From NCBI GenBank assembly GCA_013362785.1, contig JABFVM010000321.1:1-50005 (forward strand): 50,005 nucleotides of DNA, written 5' to 3'. Source of the stretch: Streptomyces sp. (GTDB lineage: Bacteria > Actinomycetota > Actinomycetes > Streptomycetales > Streptomycetaceae). The notes beneath the pieces were generated by a model that did no database searches, was not told the origin of the DNA, and saw nothing but the letters and a program-made list of their open reading frames with translations. Shown piece by piece: positions 18,534 to 27,242 of this stretch (the first letter of the stretch is position 1; each line of letters starts with the position of its first letter). Made by a program: the position numbers and the translations under genes.

Positions 18534-19661
18534 ATGCGATCCACTAGCGCCATCACGATTCACAGACCCGACGACCTGAGCGAGTCACTGCGCCGGGCGT
18601 GGCACCGGGCCATGGACGAGTCGCCCGACTACGCCAACCCCTTTCTCTCGCCGGAGTTCACCCTGGGCGTGGGCAGGTACCGCGGTGGGGCCCGGGTGGC
18701 GGTGCTGCACGAGAAGGGGGAGGCCGTCGGCTTCTTCCCGTACGAGCGCAACGCCTACGGTGTCGGCCGCGCCATCGGCTTGGGTCTCTCCGACTGCCAG
18801 GCGCTGGTGCACCGGCCGGGCGTCACCTGGGACACCCGGCAGCTGCTGCGAGCCTGTGGGCTCTCCGTCTTCGAGTTCGACCACCTCGTCGAGGAACAGC
18901 AGCCGTTCGGACCGTACGTCACGGGCACGTTCGCCTCGCCCGTGCTCGACCTGAAGCCCGGCGAGGGCGGCTACCCGGAGTGGCTGCGCGCCTCCTACCC
19001 GGGGCTGGCCAAGACGACGCTGAAGAAGGAGCGCCGACTGGGCCGGGACGCCGGCGAGGTGCGGTTCGTGTACGACGAGCGCGACCCGCGCCTGCTGCGC
19101 ACCCTCATGCGCTGGAAGTCCGCCCAGTACCGCAGGACGGGGCGCATGGACCGGTTCTCCAGACCCTGGATCGTCGATCTGGTGGACCACCTCTTCCAGG
19201 TCCGCGAGGAGTACTTCACCGGCATCCTGTCCGTCGTCTACGCCGGTGACCGGCCGGTCGCCGCGCACTTCGGGCCGCGGTCGCGCTCGGTGTTCGCGGC
19301 CTGGTTCACGGCCTACGACCCCGAGTTCGGCTACTACTCGCCCGGCCTGATGATGCACCTGCGGATGGCGGAGGCCGCGGGCCGGGACGGCGTGACGCTG
19401 ATGGACATGGGGCGCGGCGAGAAGGAGTACAAGGACTGGCTCAAGACCCGTGAACTGCGGGTGGCCGAAGGGTTCGCGGCCCGCCCGCACCCGGTGGCGG
19501 CGGCCCACCGCATGTGGCGCAGACCGGTGCGCGGCCTGCGGAACACGGTTCTGGCCCACCCCAGGCTGCGTGACCCCGCCGACCGGCTGCTGAAGACCGT
19601 CGGCACCCTGCGCACCTCTCGCCCGGCCAACCCGCCGGGTGTGGGAGCCCGCGCCCGCTGA
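18534..19661 (+). CDS. CelD/FemAB-like GNAT acetyltransferase
   Basis: A 375-residue cytoplasmic protein of the CelD/BcsL-type acyltransferase group, which has two GNAT folds like FemAB aminoacyltransferases. Seen features are an N-terminal half ending in LEYR-like FDHLVEEQQ, the segment LRASYPGLAKTTLKKERRLGRD, and the second GNAT half with SVVYAGDRPVAAHFGPR, AWFTAYDPEFGYYSPGLMMHLRM and LMDMGRGEKEYKDWLKT, the last being a strong hallmark of the group. Relatives act in cellulose, exopolysaccharide and glycolipid synthesis. The ATG at 18534 lies after a G-rich ribosome site. A DegT/DnrJ-type aminotransferase follows 154 bases downstream, so the pair may make and acylate an amino sugar; this is inference. 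Confidence 0.85.
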   Translation: MRSTSAITIHRPDDLSESLRRAWHRAMDESPDYANPFLSPEFTLGVGRYRGGARVAVLHEKGEAVGFFPYERNAYGVGRAIGLGLSDCQALVHRPGVTWDTRQLLRACGLSVFEFDHLVEEQQPFGPYVTGTFASPVLDLKPGEGGYPEWLRASYPGLAKTTLKKERRLGRDAGEVRFVYDERDPRLLRTLMRWKSAQYRRTGRMDRFSRPWIVDLVDHLFQVREEYFTGILSVVYAGDRPVAAHFGPRSRSVFAAWFTAYDPEFGYYSPGLMMHLRMAEAAGRDGVTLMDMGRGEKEYKDWLKTRELRVAEGFAARPHPVAAAHRMWRRPVRGLRNTVLAHPRLRDPADRLLKTVGTLRTSRPANPPGVGARAR

Positions 19662-19815
19662 GCGGGGGCACTCCCGGCACTCGTCATGCGAAGGCGCCGT
19701 ATCGACGGCCCGCCGCGGTCCCCCATCTCCCAGCGGTGGCCTCGAACGACGTTCGAGAGCCCGCACCGCCCGCCTCGGGCGACCTGCCACGGACGCTTCC
19801 ACGGAAGAGGTGACC

Positions 19816-21051
19816 ATGCCGTACGGATCGCGGCTCGCCGCGATGATGACACGGCGCATCGGACGCGAATGCGTCTACACGCCCTCGGCCCGACTCGCCC
19901 TGTACCTGGCGCTGCGGCGCTGGTGCCGGCCGGGCGCACGGGTGCTGATGTCCCCGGTGAACGACGACGTGATCCTCTTCGTCGTCCTCGCGGCCGGACT
20001 GCGCCCCGTCCAAGCACCCGTGTCCCGGTGGGACGGCAACATCGACCCGGCCGCCGTACCGGAGTCCACGTGGCGCAACGTGGACGCCGTACTGACCACC
20101 AACCTGTACGGCCTGCCCGACCGAGTCGTCGAACTGCGGCGCCGCTGCGACCAGTTGGGGATCCCGCTGATCGAGGACGCGGCGCACGCCATCGGCACGC
20201 ACGTCGACGGACAGCCGATCGGTACCTTCGGACGAGCGGCGGCGTTCAGCCTGTCCAAGCACGTCGCGGCGATGGCCGGCGGCTTCCTCGCCGTGGACGA
20301 CGCGCGCACCCGGCGGGAGCTGGAGCTGCTGCGCGACGACCTGCTGACCCCGCGCCGACTGCGCGACGACCTGTCCACCACCCTGCGCCCCCTGGCCCGG
20401 TCCACCGTACGCACCCTCCACCTGGTCCGTCCGGTGTGGCGCACCATGCAGCGCCTGGGCCTGCTGGAACGCGACGACTTCCGCATGGCCCTGCACGCGC
20501 CCCGCCTCGCCGGCACCGCACGCAAGGCGCCCAGCCTGACCGCCTACGAGCCCTGGGTACGGGTCGACCTGCACGGCTTCCGCTCCCGCCACGGGGCCCT
20601 GGTCCGGGGGCAGTTGGGGATGCGGATGTCCCTGATCGACGGTGACCTGGCCCGGCGCAGGACCGGTGTCTCCCTGCTGTCCGGCACCACCTGGGCCTCC
20701 CCGGCACTGCGCGACCAGCCCGGCGACGGGCCGCCGTCCCTGTTCCGGGTGCCGCTCCTGGTGCACGACCGCGACGTCCTCCTCGAACGTCTGGTGAACC
20801 ACGGCGTGGTCGCCGGATACGTCTACGACCCGCCGCTCGACGACTACGCGGGCGCCGAGTTCGTGGAACCGTCCCCCGACCCCTCGGCCGCCCGCTGGTT
20901 CGCCGCCCACACCCTGCCGGCCGACCCCCTCCTGGCCCGCAGGATCGCGGGCGCCCTGACGAAGGAACGGGCGACCCCCGCACACGCCCCGCTCCCGGCC
21001 GAGCCCGTGCGGGACACCACGCCCACACCGCCCACACCGCTGGGCCAGTAG
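19816..21051 (+). CDS. DegT/DnrJ/EryC1/StrS-family aminotransferase-like protein
   Basis: A PLP-dependent, sugar-aminotransferase-like protein of 411 residues. It has the family order RLALYLALRRWCRPGARVLM (cofactor-phosphate region), VDAVLTTNLYGLPDRV, IPLIEDAAHAIGT with the PLP-ring aspartate, and FSLSKHVAAMAGGFLAV with the Schiff-base lysine. The substrate may be a nucleotide-linked keto sugar or a lipid; the first family members act in deoxysugar and amino-sugar pathways. The last 40 residues are a Pro/Thr-rich tail. The frame is open to 19639, but the ATG at 19816 has an AGAGG site and fits the family start. It follows the CelD-like gene on the same strand. Confidence 0.85.
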   Translation: MPYGSRLAAMMTRRIGRECVYTPSARLALYLALRRWCRPGARVLMSPVNDDVILFVVLAAGLRPVQAPVSRWDGNIDPAAVPESTWRNVDAVLTTNLYGLPDRVVELRRRCDQLGIPLIEDAAHAIGTHVDGQPIGTFGRAAAFSLSKHVAAMAGGFLAVDDARTRRELELLRDDLLTPRRLRDDLSTTLRPLARSTVRTLHLVRPVWRTMQRLGLLERDDFRMALHAPRLAGTARKAPSLTAYEPWVRVDLHGFRSRHGALVRGQLGMRMSLIDGDLARRRTGVSLLSGTTWASPALRDQPGDGPPSLFRVPLLVHDRDVLLERLVNHGVVAGYVYDPPLDDYAGAEFVEPSPDPSAARWFAAHTLPADPLLARRIAGALTKERATPAHAPLPAEPVRDTTPTPPTPLGQ

Positions 21052-21120
21052 AGGGCCGCATCCGGGGGCCCCGCGGCGTCGGCCCGCGCCGCCGGGCCCC
21101 ATCTTGCCTACCCTGGAGAC

Positions 21121-22881
21121 GTGGCTCGGTCCAACGACGAGGTCGCCGCGCTGTTCCAGGAGTACGCCGACCTGATCTCGATCACCGGAGGGGACGCGTT
21201 CAGGGCGCGTACCTATGAGAAGGCCGCCCGGTCGATCGGCGGCTATCACGCCGACGTGTCCACGCTCGACGTCAAGGGGCTCCAGGAGATCCCCAACGTC
21301 GGCAAGTCGACCGCCCAGAAGATCATCGAGTACTTCACCGCCGGCCAGGTGTCCGCCGTCGAGGAACTGCGCGCGAAGATCCCCACCGGGGTCCGGCAGC
21401 TGACGGCCATCCCCACGCTCGGCCCGAAGAAGGCCCTCGTCCTCTACGAGGAACTGGGCATCTCCACCACTGAGGAACTCGCCGACGCCATCCACGAGGA
21501 GCGGCTGCGCGACCTGAAGGGCTTCGGGCCGAAGACGGAGGAGAACATCCTGCACGGCATCGGCCTGCTGAAGTCCTCCGGCGACCGGGTCCTGATCGAC
21601 GTCGCGATGAGCCTCGCCGAGGACATCGTCGCCGAGATGTCGCAGGTCACCGGCTGCGAGCGCTGCGCCTACGCGGGCTCGCTGCGCCGCGTCCGCGAGA
21701 CGATCGGCGACATCGACATCCTCGTCGCGTCGAAGAAGCCGACGCCGGTCATGCGGGCCTTCACCGAGCTGCCGTACGTCGCGGAGGTCATCGCGCACGG
21801 CGAGAAGAAGACGTCGATCCGCACCGACAAGGGCCTCCAGGTCGACCTGCGGGTCGTGCCGCCGGACTCCTGGGGCGCGGCGATGCAGTACTTCACCGGC
21901 TCGAAGGCCCACAACATCCGCACCCGGGAGATCGCCGTCCACAAGAAGCTCAAGCTCTCCGAGTACGGGCTCTTCGACACCGAGACCGGCGAGAAGATCG
22001 TCTCCAAGACGGAGGAGGACGTGTACGCCCGGCTCGGCCTGCCCTGGATCGCGCCCACCCTGCGCGAGGACCGGGGCGAGATCGAGGCCGGGCTGCGCGG
22101 CGAGCTGCCCGAGCTGGTCCAGGAGCGGGACATCCGCGGCGACCTGCACACCCACACCGACCTCACCGACGGGCTCGCCCCGCTGGAGGAGATGGTCGCC
22201 GCGGCCGCCGAGCGCGGCTACGCCTACTACGCGGTGACCGACCACGGCCCCGACATGGCCATGCAGCGCATGACCGACGAACGCATCCTGGCTCAGCGCG
22301 AACGCGTCCGCGAGCTCGATGAGGAGTACGGCAAGAAAGGCAAACGCGGCGGCATGCGGGTGCTGCACGGCGCCGAGCTGAACATCGGCCCCGACGGCGA
22401 CGTGGACTGGCCGGCCGACTTCCTCGCCGGCTTCGACCTGTGCGTGGCCTCGGTGCACTCGCACTTCAACCAGGGGCGCGAGGCGATGACCCGGCGCATC
22501 GTCCGGGCCTGCGAGAACCCGCACGTCCACATCATCGGCCACCCCACCACCCGCCTCCTGGGCAGACGGCCCGCCATCGACGCCGACCTCGACGAGATCT
22601 TCGCCGCCTGTGCCCGCACCGGCACCGCTCTGGAGATCAACTCCCACCCGGACCGGCTCGATCTGCGTGACGAGGACATCCTGCGGGCCCGGCGGCACGG
22701 CGTGCGGTTCGCCGTCGACAGCGACGCCCACGCCGTCCCTCACCTGGCCAATCTGCGCTACGGCGTCGGCACGGCGCAGCGCGGCTGGCTCACCAAGGAC
22801 GACGTGATCAACACCTGGCCGCTGACCAGGCTCCGGCGCTTCCTGAAGAAGTCCCAGAAGAAGTCCCAGAAGGAGTCCTAG
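21121..22881 (+). CDS. polX: DNA polymerase/3'-5' exonuclease PolX
   Basis: A family X DNA polymerase of 586 residues for gap filling in base-excision and end-joining repair. The order is HhH/8-kDa-like domain (IPNVGKSTAQKIIEYF), a second HhH (LKGFGPKTEENIL), the nucleotidyltransferase palm (YAGSLRRVRETIGDIDILVAS with the metal aspartates), and then a PHP phosphoesterase domain (DLHTHTDLTDG, AVTDHGPD, HGAELNIG, VDSDAHAV). This is the usual bacterial PolX plan. The start is a GTG at 21121 after a weak GGAGAC site. The extreme C-terminus is a 12-bp tandem repeat encoding KKSQKKSQKES that runs into the stop codon. It is convergent with the flavoprotein gene, 22 bp apart. Confidence 0.95.
   Translation: MARSNDEVAALFQEYADLISITGGDAFRARTYEKAARSIGGYHADVSTLDVKGLQEIPNVGKSTAQKIIEYFTAGQVSAVEELRAKIPTGVRQLTAIPTLGPKKALVLYEELGISTTEELADAIHEERLRDLKGFGPKTEENILHGIGLLKSSGDRVLIDVAMSLAEDIVAEMSQVTGCERCAYAGSLRRVRETIGDIDILVASKKPTPVMRAFTELPYVAEVIAHGEKKTSIRTDKGLQVDLRVVPPDSWGAAMQYFTGSKAHNIRTREIAVHKKLKLSEYGLFDTETGEKIVSKTEEDVYARLGLPWIAPTLREDRGEIEAGLRGELPELVQERDIRGDLHTHTDLTDGLAPLEEMVAAAAERGYAYYAVTDHGPDMAMQRMTDERILAQRERVRELDEEYGKKGKRGGMRVLHGAELNIGPDGDVDWPADFLAGFDLCVASVHSHFNQGREAMTRRIVRACENPHVHIIGHPTTRLLGRRPAIDADLDEIFAACARTGTALEINSHPDRLDLRDEDILRARRHGVRFAVDSDAHAVPHLANLRYGVGTAQRGWLTKDDVINTWPLTRLRRFLKKSQKKSQKES
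22846..22881 (+). repeat. Three 12-bp repeats at the polX 3' end
   Basis: Two perfect copies of AAGAAGTCCCAG and a third degenerate copy that ends in the TAG stop extend the protein with a basic KKSQ tail. Confidence 0.9.
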
Positions 22882-22903
22882 GAAAAGTTCCGAGAGAAAA
22901 GTT

Positions 22904-24085
22904 CTAGATGAACGGCGTACCCGGATCGAGTCCGGACAGGACCCGGCCGTAGATCTCCAGGTTGGTCGCGGGATTCACGAACGCGTGCAGACTCAGCGCG
23001 TGCAGATCGCGCACCGCCCGCTGCATCGGCACCTCCCGGTGCAGCGACGACGCCCCGGACGCCGAGCCCAGCAGATCGACGGCCTCCTTGCACAGCCGCG
23101 CCACATAGCCGCTCTGCGCCCGGATCCTGGCCCGCTCCTCGGTCGTGTACGGCTCGCCGGACTCGGCCCGCGTCTCGATCAGGGCGACGAACTCGGCGGT
23201 CAGCAGCTCGGCGCAGGAGATCTTCATGGCCGCCTCGGCCGCCTGCAGATGGGTGACCGTCGCCTCGTTCTGCCGCTGGTGGAAGGTGTACGTGATGCCC
23301 CGCCGGTGGCTGCGCTCGGTGAACTCCGCCAGCGCCGAGCGGGCCAGTCCGAGCGCGTTCGGGGCCGTCCAGGCGCAGAACAGCAGCAGGACGGGCATCC
23401 GGTAGAACGGGTCGTCGGCGCCCGCCTTCGATGGGAAACGGCCCGCCAGCAACGGCCCGACCGGCAGGACCCGGTGTGCGGGGACGACCACGTCCCGCGC
23501 CACGACGCTGCTGCTGCCACTGCCCGCCAGCCCCGACACGTACCAGTCGTCCAGGATCTCCAGCTCGGCCATCGGCACGGCCGCCCACAGCACCTCGGGC
23601 GGACCCTCTGCGGCCTCTGACTCGACCCGGACCGTCAGCAGATGCCAGTCGGCGTCGTGACAGCCGGTGGCGAAGCCCGACGTGCCGTTGACGACGTAGC
23701 CGCCGTCCGACCGGACCGCCGTCGCGTCCGGGATCAGCGTGCCGCCCACCCTGACGTCGGGGCTGGTGAAGATCTCGTCCTGCGCCTCGTCCGGGAAGAG
23801 CGCCGCGATGTAGGAGCAGCCGGCCTGGATCAGCGTCTTGAACGCGGTCGAGCCGCACGCCGCCGCGATCTCGGTCACCGCGTCCACCTGGGTGCGCAGC
23901 CGGCTCTGGTAGCCGCCGTAGCGCCGGGGGACGTTCATCCGGTGGATCCCGGCCTCCGTCAGCGCCGCGGCGACCTCCGGCGTCACCCGCCGCTCCTGTT
24001 CGGTGCGCAGCGCGTGCTCGCGGACGAGAGGGCGCAGCGCCCGTACGCGTGCGACCAGATCGACGTCGGTTCCAGCTGCCGCCAT
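22904..24085 (-). CDS. Acyl-CoA dehydrogenase-like flavoprotein
   Basis: A 393-residue flavoenzyme with the acyl-CoA dehydrogenase fold, closest to the HpaH/DszC/SfnB branch of flavin-dependent monooxygenases. Supporting segments are AALTEAGIHRMNVPRRYGGYQ, ACGSTAFKTLI, GGYVVNGTSGFATGCHDADWHL (the flavin/substrate loop), VSGLAGSGSSSVVARDVVVP and a helical C-terminal domain. The usual acyl-CoA dehydrogenase catalytic glutamate is not obvious, which also fits a monooxygenase. Such enzymes need reduced flavin from a partner reductase, and none is adjacent. The ATG at 24085 follows GGGAGG at six bases; an upstream ATG at 24103 has no such site. It is transcribed away from the sugar operon. Confidence 0.85.
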   Translation of the reverse strand: MAAAGTDVDLVARVRALRPLVREHALRTEQERRVTPEVAAALTEAGIHRMNVPRRYGGYQSRLRTQVDAVTEIAAACGSTAFKTLIQAGCSYIAALFPDEAQDEIFTSPDVRVGGTLIPDATAVRSDGGYVVNGTSGFATGCHDADWHLLTVRVESEAAEGPPEVLWAAVPMAELEILDDWYVSGLAGSGSSSVVARDVVVPAHRVLPVGPLLAGRFPSKAGADDPFYRMPVLLLFCAWTAPNALGLARSALAEFTERSHRRGITYTFHQRQNEATVTHLQAAEAAMKISCAELLTAEFVALIETRAESGEPYTTEERARIRAQSGYVARLCKEAVDLLGSASGASSLHREVPMQRAVRDLHALSLHAFVNPATNLEIYGRVLSGLDPGTPFI

Positions 24086-24384
24086 GGATGACCTCCCGGG
24101 CACGACGAGCCCTCACCGTGACGCGCTTCCCGCGCACTGTCAACGGCCCCTCCAGAAGCGGGAGTTGAAGCCGGTCACGGAGTCGCGCCGTCCGTGATCT
24201 CCGTCCGTTTGAGCGGGGGCCGGGAAGGGGAGCGGGTGGGAGGCGGGCCGGGCCGTCCGGGTCAGGCTTTGCCCATCTCGCCGCAGAGGGGTTGTCCTGA
24301 CATTCCGTCCCTGCCTAGGGTCACCTTCGTAGTGCAAGCGCTTTCTGGTGCGGGCTGTCCGGCCGGCCGTCCGAGGAGAACTGC
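24086..24384. promoter_or_regulatory. Divergent control region with LacI-type operator
   Basis: The gap between the flavoprotein and the sugar operon contains the palindrome core AAGCGCTT at 24336-24343 within TGCAAGCGCTTTCT. This is a LacI-family operator type, 42 bases before the dehydrogenase start codon. No lacI-like gene is in the window. Confidence 0.6.
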
Positions 24385-25500
24385 ATGTCCCCAAGTCCCG
24401 CCCGCCGCCGCGTCGCCGTGATCGGCACCGGCGCCATCGTCAGCGGAAGCCATCTGCCCGCGCTGAGACACCACGCGGACCGGGCGGAGCTGGTCGCCGC
24501 CGTCGATGTGGACCAGGCCCGGCTGGACGCCTTCCGGCAGCTCGCGGGCGAGGAGGTCGCCGGGTACACCTCGACGGACGCCATGCTGGACGCCGTACGC
24601 CCCGATCTGGTCCTGATCGGCACGCCGCCGTCGCTGCACCGGGAGCAGACCGTCGCCGCGCTCAAGGCGGGCGCCTGGGTGCTGTGCGAGAAGCCGCTGT
24701 GTCTGTCGCTGTCCGAGTACGACGACATCGCGGCGGCCGAGGAGGCGTCGGGGGCGTATGCGTCGGTGGTGTTCCAGCACCGCTACGGCTCCGGCGCCGT
24801 GCACGCCCGGCAGCTGATCGCGAGCGGTGAGCTGGGCGCCCCGCTGGTGGCGCACTGCCAGACGACCTGGCACCGCGACGCCGCGTACTACGCGGTGCCC
24901 TGGCGCGGACGCTGGGCCAGCGAGGGCGGCGGGCCGACGATGGGGCACGGCATCCACCAGTTCGACCTGCTGCTGCATCTGCTCGGCCCCTGGTCGGAGA
25001 TCCGGGCCATGGCCGCGCGGCTGGTCCACGACACCGAGAGCGAGGACGTCTCGACCGCCCTCGTACGGTTCGAGAACGGCGCCCTCGCGACCGTCGTCAA
25101 CAGCGTGCTCTCCCCGCACGAGGTCAGCCGGATCCGCATCGACTGCGCCGACGCGACGGTCGAGCTCACCCATCTGTACGGCCACCGCAACGACGACTGG
25201 GTCTACACCCCGGCCCCCCATGTCCCCTCCGAGCGCGCCACCGCCTGGCGCACCCCCGCGACGGACGTGCCCAGCTCGCACACGGCCCAGCTCGGCGCCC
25301 TCCTCGACGCCTACGACAACGGTGTCCGGCCGCCCGGCAGCGGCCCGGACGCGCGGGCCACCCTCGACTTCGCCGCCGCCCTCTACAAGGCCGCGTTCAC
25401 GGACAGCACGGTGCTCGCGGGGGAGATCGGGCCGTGCGACCCCTTCTACCCGGCCATGCACGGCGACGACCCCCACTGGGCCCCCAAGGAGCGCGCATGA
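24385..25500 (+). CDS. Gfo/Idh/MocA-family oxidoreductase
   Basis: An NAD(P)-dependent sugar or polyol dehydrogenase of 371 residues and the first gene of a catabolic operon. The Rossmann motif is VIGTGAIVSGSHLPAL near residue 12, the family motif is CEKPLCLS (about 110) with its catalytic-type lysine, and the C-terminal beta-sheet domain has GHGIHQFDLLLHLLG with the conserved His. The ATG at 24385 lies just after the LacI-type operator region with a GAGGAGAA site. The stop overlaps the next start by four bases (ATGA), so translation is coupled. The substrate is unknown; oxidation at C3 of a glycoside or of an inositol is typical for the family. Confidence 0.92.
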   Translation: MSPSPARRRVAVIGTGAIVSGSHLPALRHHADRAELVAAVDVDQARLDAFRQLAGEEVAGYTSTDAMLDAVRPDLVLIGTPPSLHREQTVAALKAGAWVLCEKPLCLSLSEYDDIAAAEEASGAYASVVFQHRYGSGAVHARQLIASGELGAPLVAHCQTTWHRDAAYYAVPWRGRWASEGGGPTMGHGIHQFDLLLHLLGPWSEIRAMAARLVHDTESEDVSTALVRFENGALATVVNSVLSPHEVSRIRIDCADATVELTHLYGHRNDDWVYTPAPHVPSERATAWRTPATDVPSSHTAQLGALLDAYDNGVRPPGSGPDARATLDFAAALYKAAFTDSTVLAGEIGPCDPFYPAMHGDDPHWAPKERA

Positions 25501-26435
25501 GCATCCGCGTCACCCACGCGCACGGCGACCACATCGCGGTCACGGCCGCGAACGGCACCGAGATCCTGCGGTACGTCTACCGCCCCGACCCCGACGCGTT
25601 CGAGTCCCGCAAGCCTTACGCCCACCCCGTGCGCACCCTCGCCGGGCATACCGTGACCGGCTACCGGCCAAGCGACCACCGCTGGCACAAGGGCCTGCAG
25701 ATGACCGCGAGCCATCTGTCCGGCCAGAACTTCTGGGGCGGCAACTGCTACGTCCACGGCGAGGGCTACCTCCCGCTGCCCGAGCGGGTCGGCTCGATGC
25801 GGCACGACGGCTTCTCGCTGTTCACGGCCGACGACGACCGGCTCGCCTTCACCGAGGAGCTCACCTGGGTCGAGAACGGCGGCGAGGAATGGGCCCGCGA
25901 GGTGCGCGGGCTCACCGTCCACTCGGTGGACGAGGCGGCCGGCGCCTGGGCCCTGGACTGGTCGATCCGGCTGACCAACCTCCGCGCCGAGCCCCTGGCC
26001 TTCGGCTCGCCCACCACGGCGGGCCGCGAGATGGCCGGCTACACCGGGCTCCAGTGGCGCGGGCCCCGCGACTTCACCGGCGGCACGGCCTTCGGTCCCG
26101 ACCTCGACGGGGGAGCGGGCGCGGACGCGGGGAAGCTGATGGGCACACAGGCCCCGTGGCTCGCGTTCACTACCGAGCACGACGATGTCGACGGGCACTC
26201 CACACTCGTCTTCGCGCACGCCCCCGAGAACCTGGACGAGCGCTCCGCGATCCACGAGTCGCACTGGTTCGTGCGTTCCGAGCCGATCCCGACGGTCGCG
26301 TTCTCCTGGGCGTTCTTCGAGGAGTTCGAGCTGCCGCCCGGCGAGTCCTTCGCCTACCGCTACCGGGTGGTCTTCGCCGACGGGGCCTGGGACCGGGAGC
26401 GGGTGGGCGCTCACCTGGAGGCACTGCCGTGGTGA
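25497..26435 (+). CDS. PmoA-like (DUF6807) protein
   Basis: A 312-residue cytoplasmic protein of the family often labelled methane-oxygenase PmoA, which is unrelated to particulate methane monooxygenase and occurs in sugar-catabolic operons. Visible features are TGYRPSDHRWHKGLQM (His-rich, typical of the family), NFWGGNCYV, WSIRLTNLRAEPLAFGSPTT and HESHWFVRSEPIPTVAFSW. Genes of this family commonly sit beside Gfo/Idh/MocA dehydrogenases, as here, but the reaction is not established; a lectin-like beta-sandwich that acts on a sugar is plausible. The start overlaps the previous stop by four bases, and its stop lies inside the next start region. Confidence 0.8.
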   Translation: MSIRVTHAHGDHIAVTAANGTEILRYVYRPDPDAFESRKPYAHPVRTLAGHTVTGYRPSDHRWHKGLQMTASHLSGQNFWGGNCYVHGEGYLPLPERVGSMRHDGFSLFTADDDRLAFTEELTWVENGGEEWAREVRGLTVHSVDEAAGAWALDWSIRLTNLRAEPLAFGSPTTAGREMAGYTGLQWRGPRDFTGGTAFGPDLDGGAGADAGKLMGTQAPWLAFTTEHDDVDGHSTLVFAHAPENLDERSAIHESHWFVRSEPIPTVAFSWAFFEEFELPPGESFAYRYRVVFADGAWDRERVGAHLEALPW

Positions 26436-27181
26436 AGCCGAACCTGCCGCACCCGCTGCCCGGCGCCGTCGGCCTGTCCCACCTCAGCGCCTACGACTGG
26501 GAGGCCGCCGACGGGGTGTGCGGCGGCAGCCCGCATCTGCACCTGGTGTGCACCGAGGCCTACGTCGTCACCGGCGGCCGGGGCGCGGTGCAGACGCTGA
26601 GCCCCGACGGCTACCGGGACATCCCGCTGGAGCCGGGCTCGGTCGCCTGGTTCACGCCCGGGACCGTGCACCGGATGGTCCAGGGCGGCGATCTGCGCAT
26701 CACCGTGCTGATGCAGAACAGCGGACTGCCCGAGGCCGGGGACGCCGTCTTCACCTTCCCGCCCGAGGTCCTCGCGGATCCGCGGCGGTACGCCGCCGCG
26801 GCCACCCTGCCGCCCGGCACCGGCCCGGAGACGGCGGCCGCCGCCCGCCGCCGCAGGGACCTCGCCGTCGAGGGCTACCTCGCCCTGCGCGAGACGCTCG
26901 TCGCCGGGGACGACGGGCCGTACCGGGAGTTCCAGCGCGCCGCCGCCCGGCTGGTGCGCGCCAAGGTGCCGAACTGGCGGGAGCTGTGGCGGGCCGGCGC
27001 CCTGGCCACGGCCGAGCGCACGGGCGCCCAGCTCGACGCGCTGGAGGCGGGGGAGCCGGGGTACCTCGCCGACGCGACCGCGCACGAGAGCGCGCCCACC
27101 CGGCTCGGCGGCTTCGGGATGTGCGGCCGCCGGGACGAGTACAACCTGCCCGGGACGACGCTGCCGTACGGCGGCGAATAG
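26429..27181 (+). CDS. Cupin-domain protein
   Basis: A 250-residue protein with an N-terminal cupin barrel. The metal-type motif is seen in HLHLVCTEAYVVTGGRGAVQ and, for motif 2, WFTPGTVHRMV. The C-terminal 110 residues are helical and charged (ARRRRDLAVEGYLALRETL) with an unusual GGFGMCGRRDEYNLP near the end. Cupins in such operons are often sugar isomerases or sensing/oxygenase proteins; no specific function can be claimed. Two consecutive GTG codons (26429, 26432) follow GGAGG at 26417 and overlap the PmoA-like stop. The frame stays open far upstream, but that part is a shadow of the neighbouring gene. Confidence 0.75.
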   Translation: MVKPNLPHPLPGAVGLSHLSAYDWEAADGVCGGSPHLHLVCTEAYVVTGGRGAVQTLSPDGYRDIPLEPGSVAWFTPGTVHRMVQGGDLRITVLMQNSGLPEAGDAVFTFPPEVLADPRRYAAAATLPPGTGPETAAAARRRRDLAVEGYLALRETLVAGDDGPYREFQRAAARLVRAKVPNWRELWRAGALATAERTGAQLDALEAGEPGYLADATAHESAPTRLGGFGMCGRRDEYNLPGTTLPYGGE

Positions 27182-27242
27182 GGGATCAGGGGGGCCGAGG
27201 GGGGCCAACGGAAAGCCCGAGGAGAGGAGAGGTGACCTCGGC

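Noticed and set aside
19684..22743. 1,019-codon leftward open frame opposite the aminotransferase and polX
   Set aside because: Antisense shadow; the rightward products have full family motifs.
25497..26435. Reading the PmoA-like gene as methane monooxygenase
   Set aside because: The family name is misleading; there are no membrane helices or copper-site motifs of particulate methane monooxygenase, and the context is sugar catabolism.
24827..27181. Long frame that merges with the cupin gene
   Set aside because: Only the part from 26429 is coding; upstream it is an out-of-frame reading of the dehydrogenase and PmoA-like genes, and a good ribosome site sits before the GTG pair.
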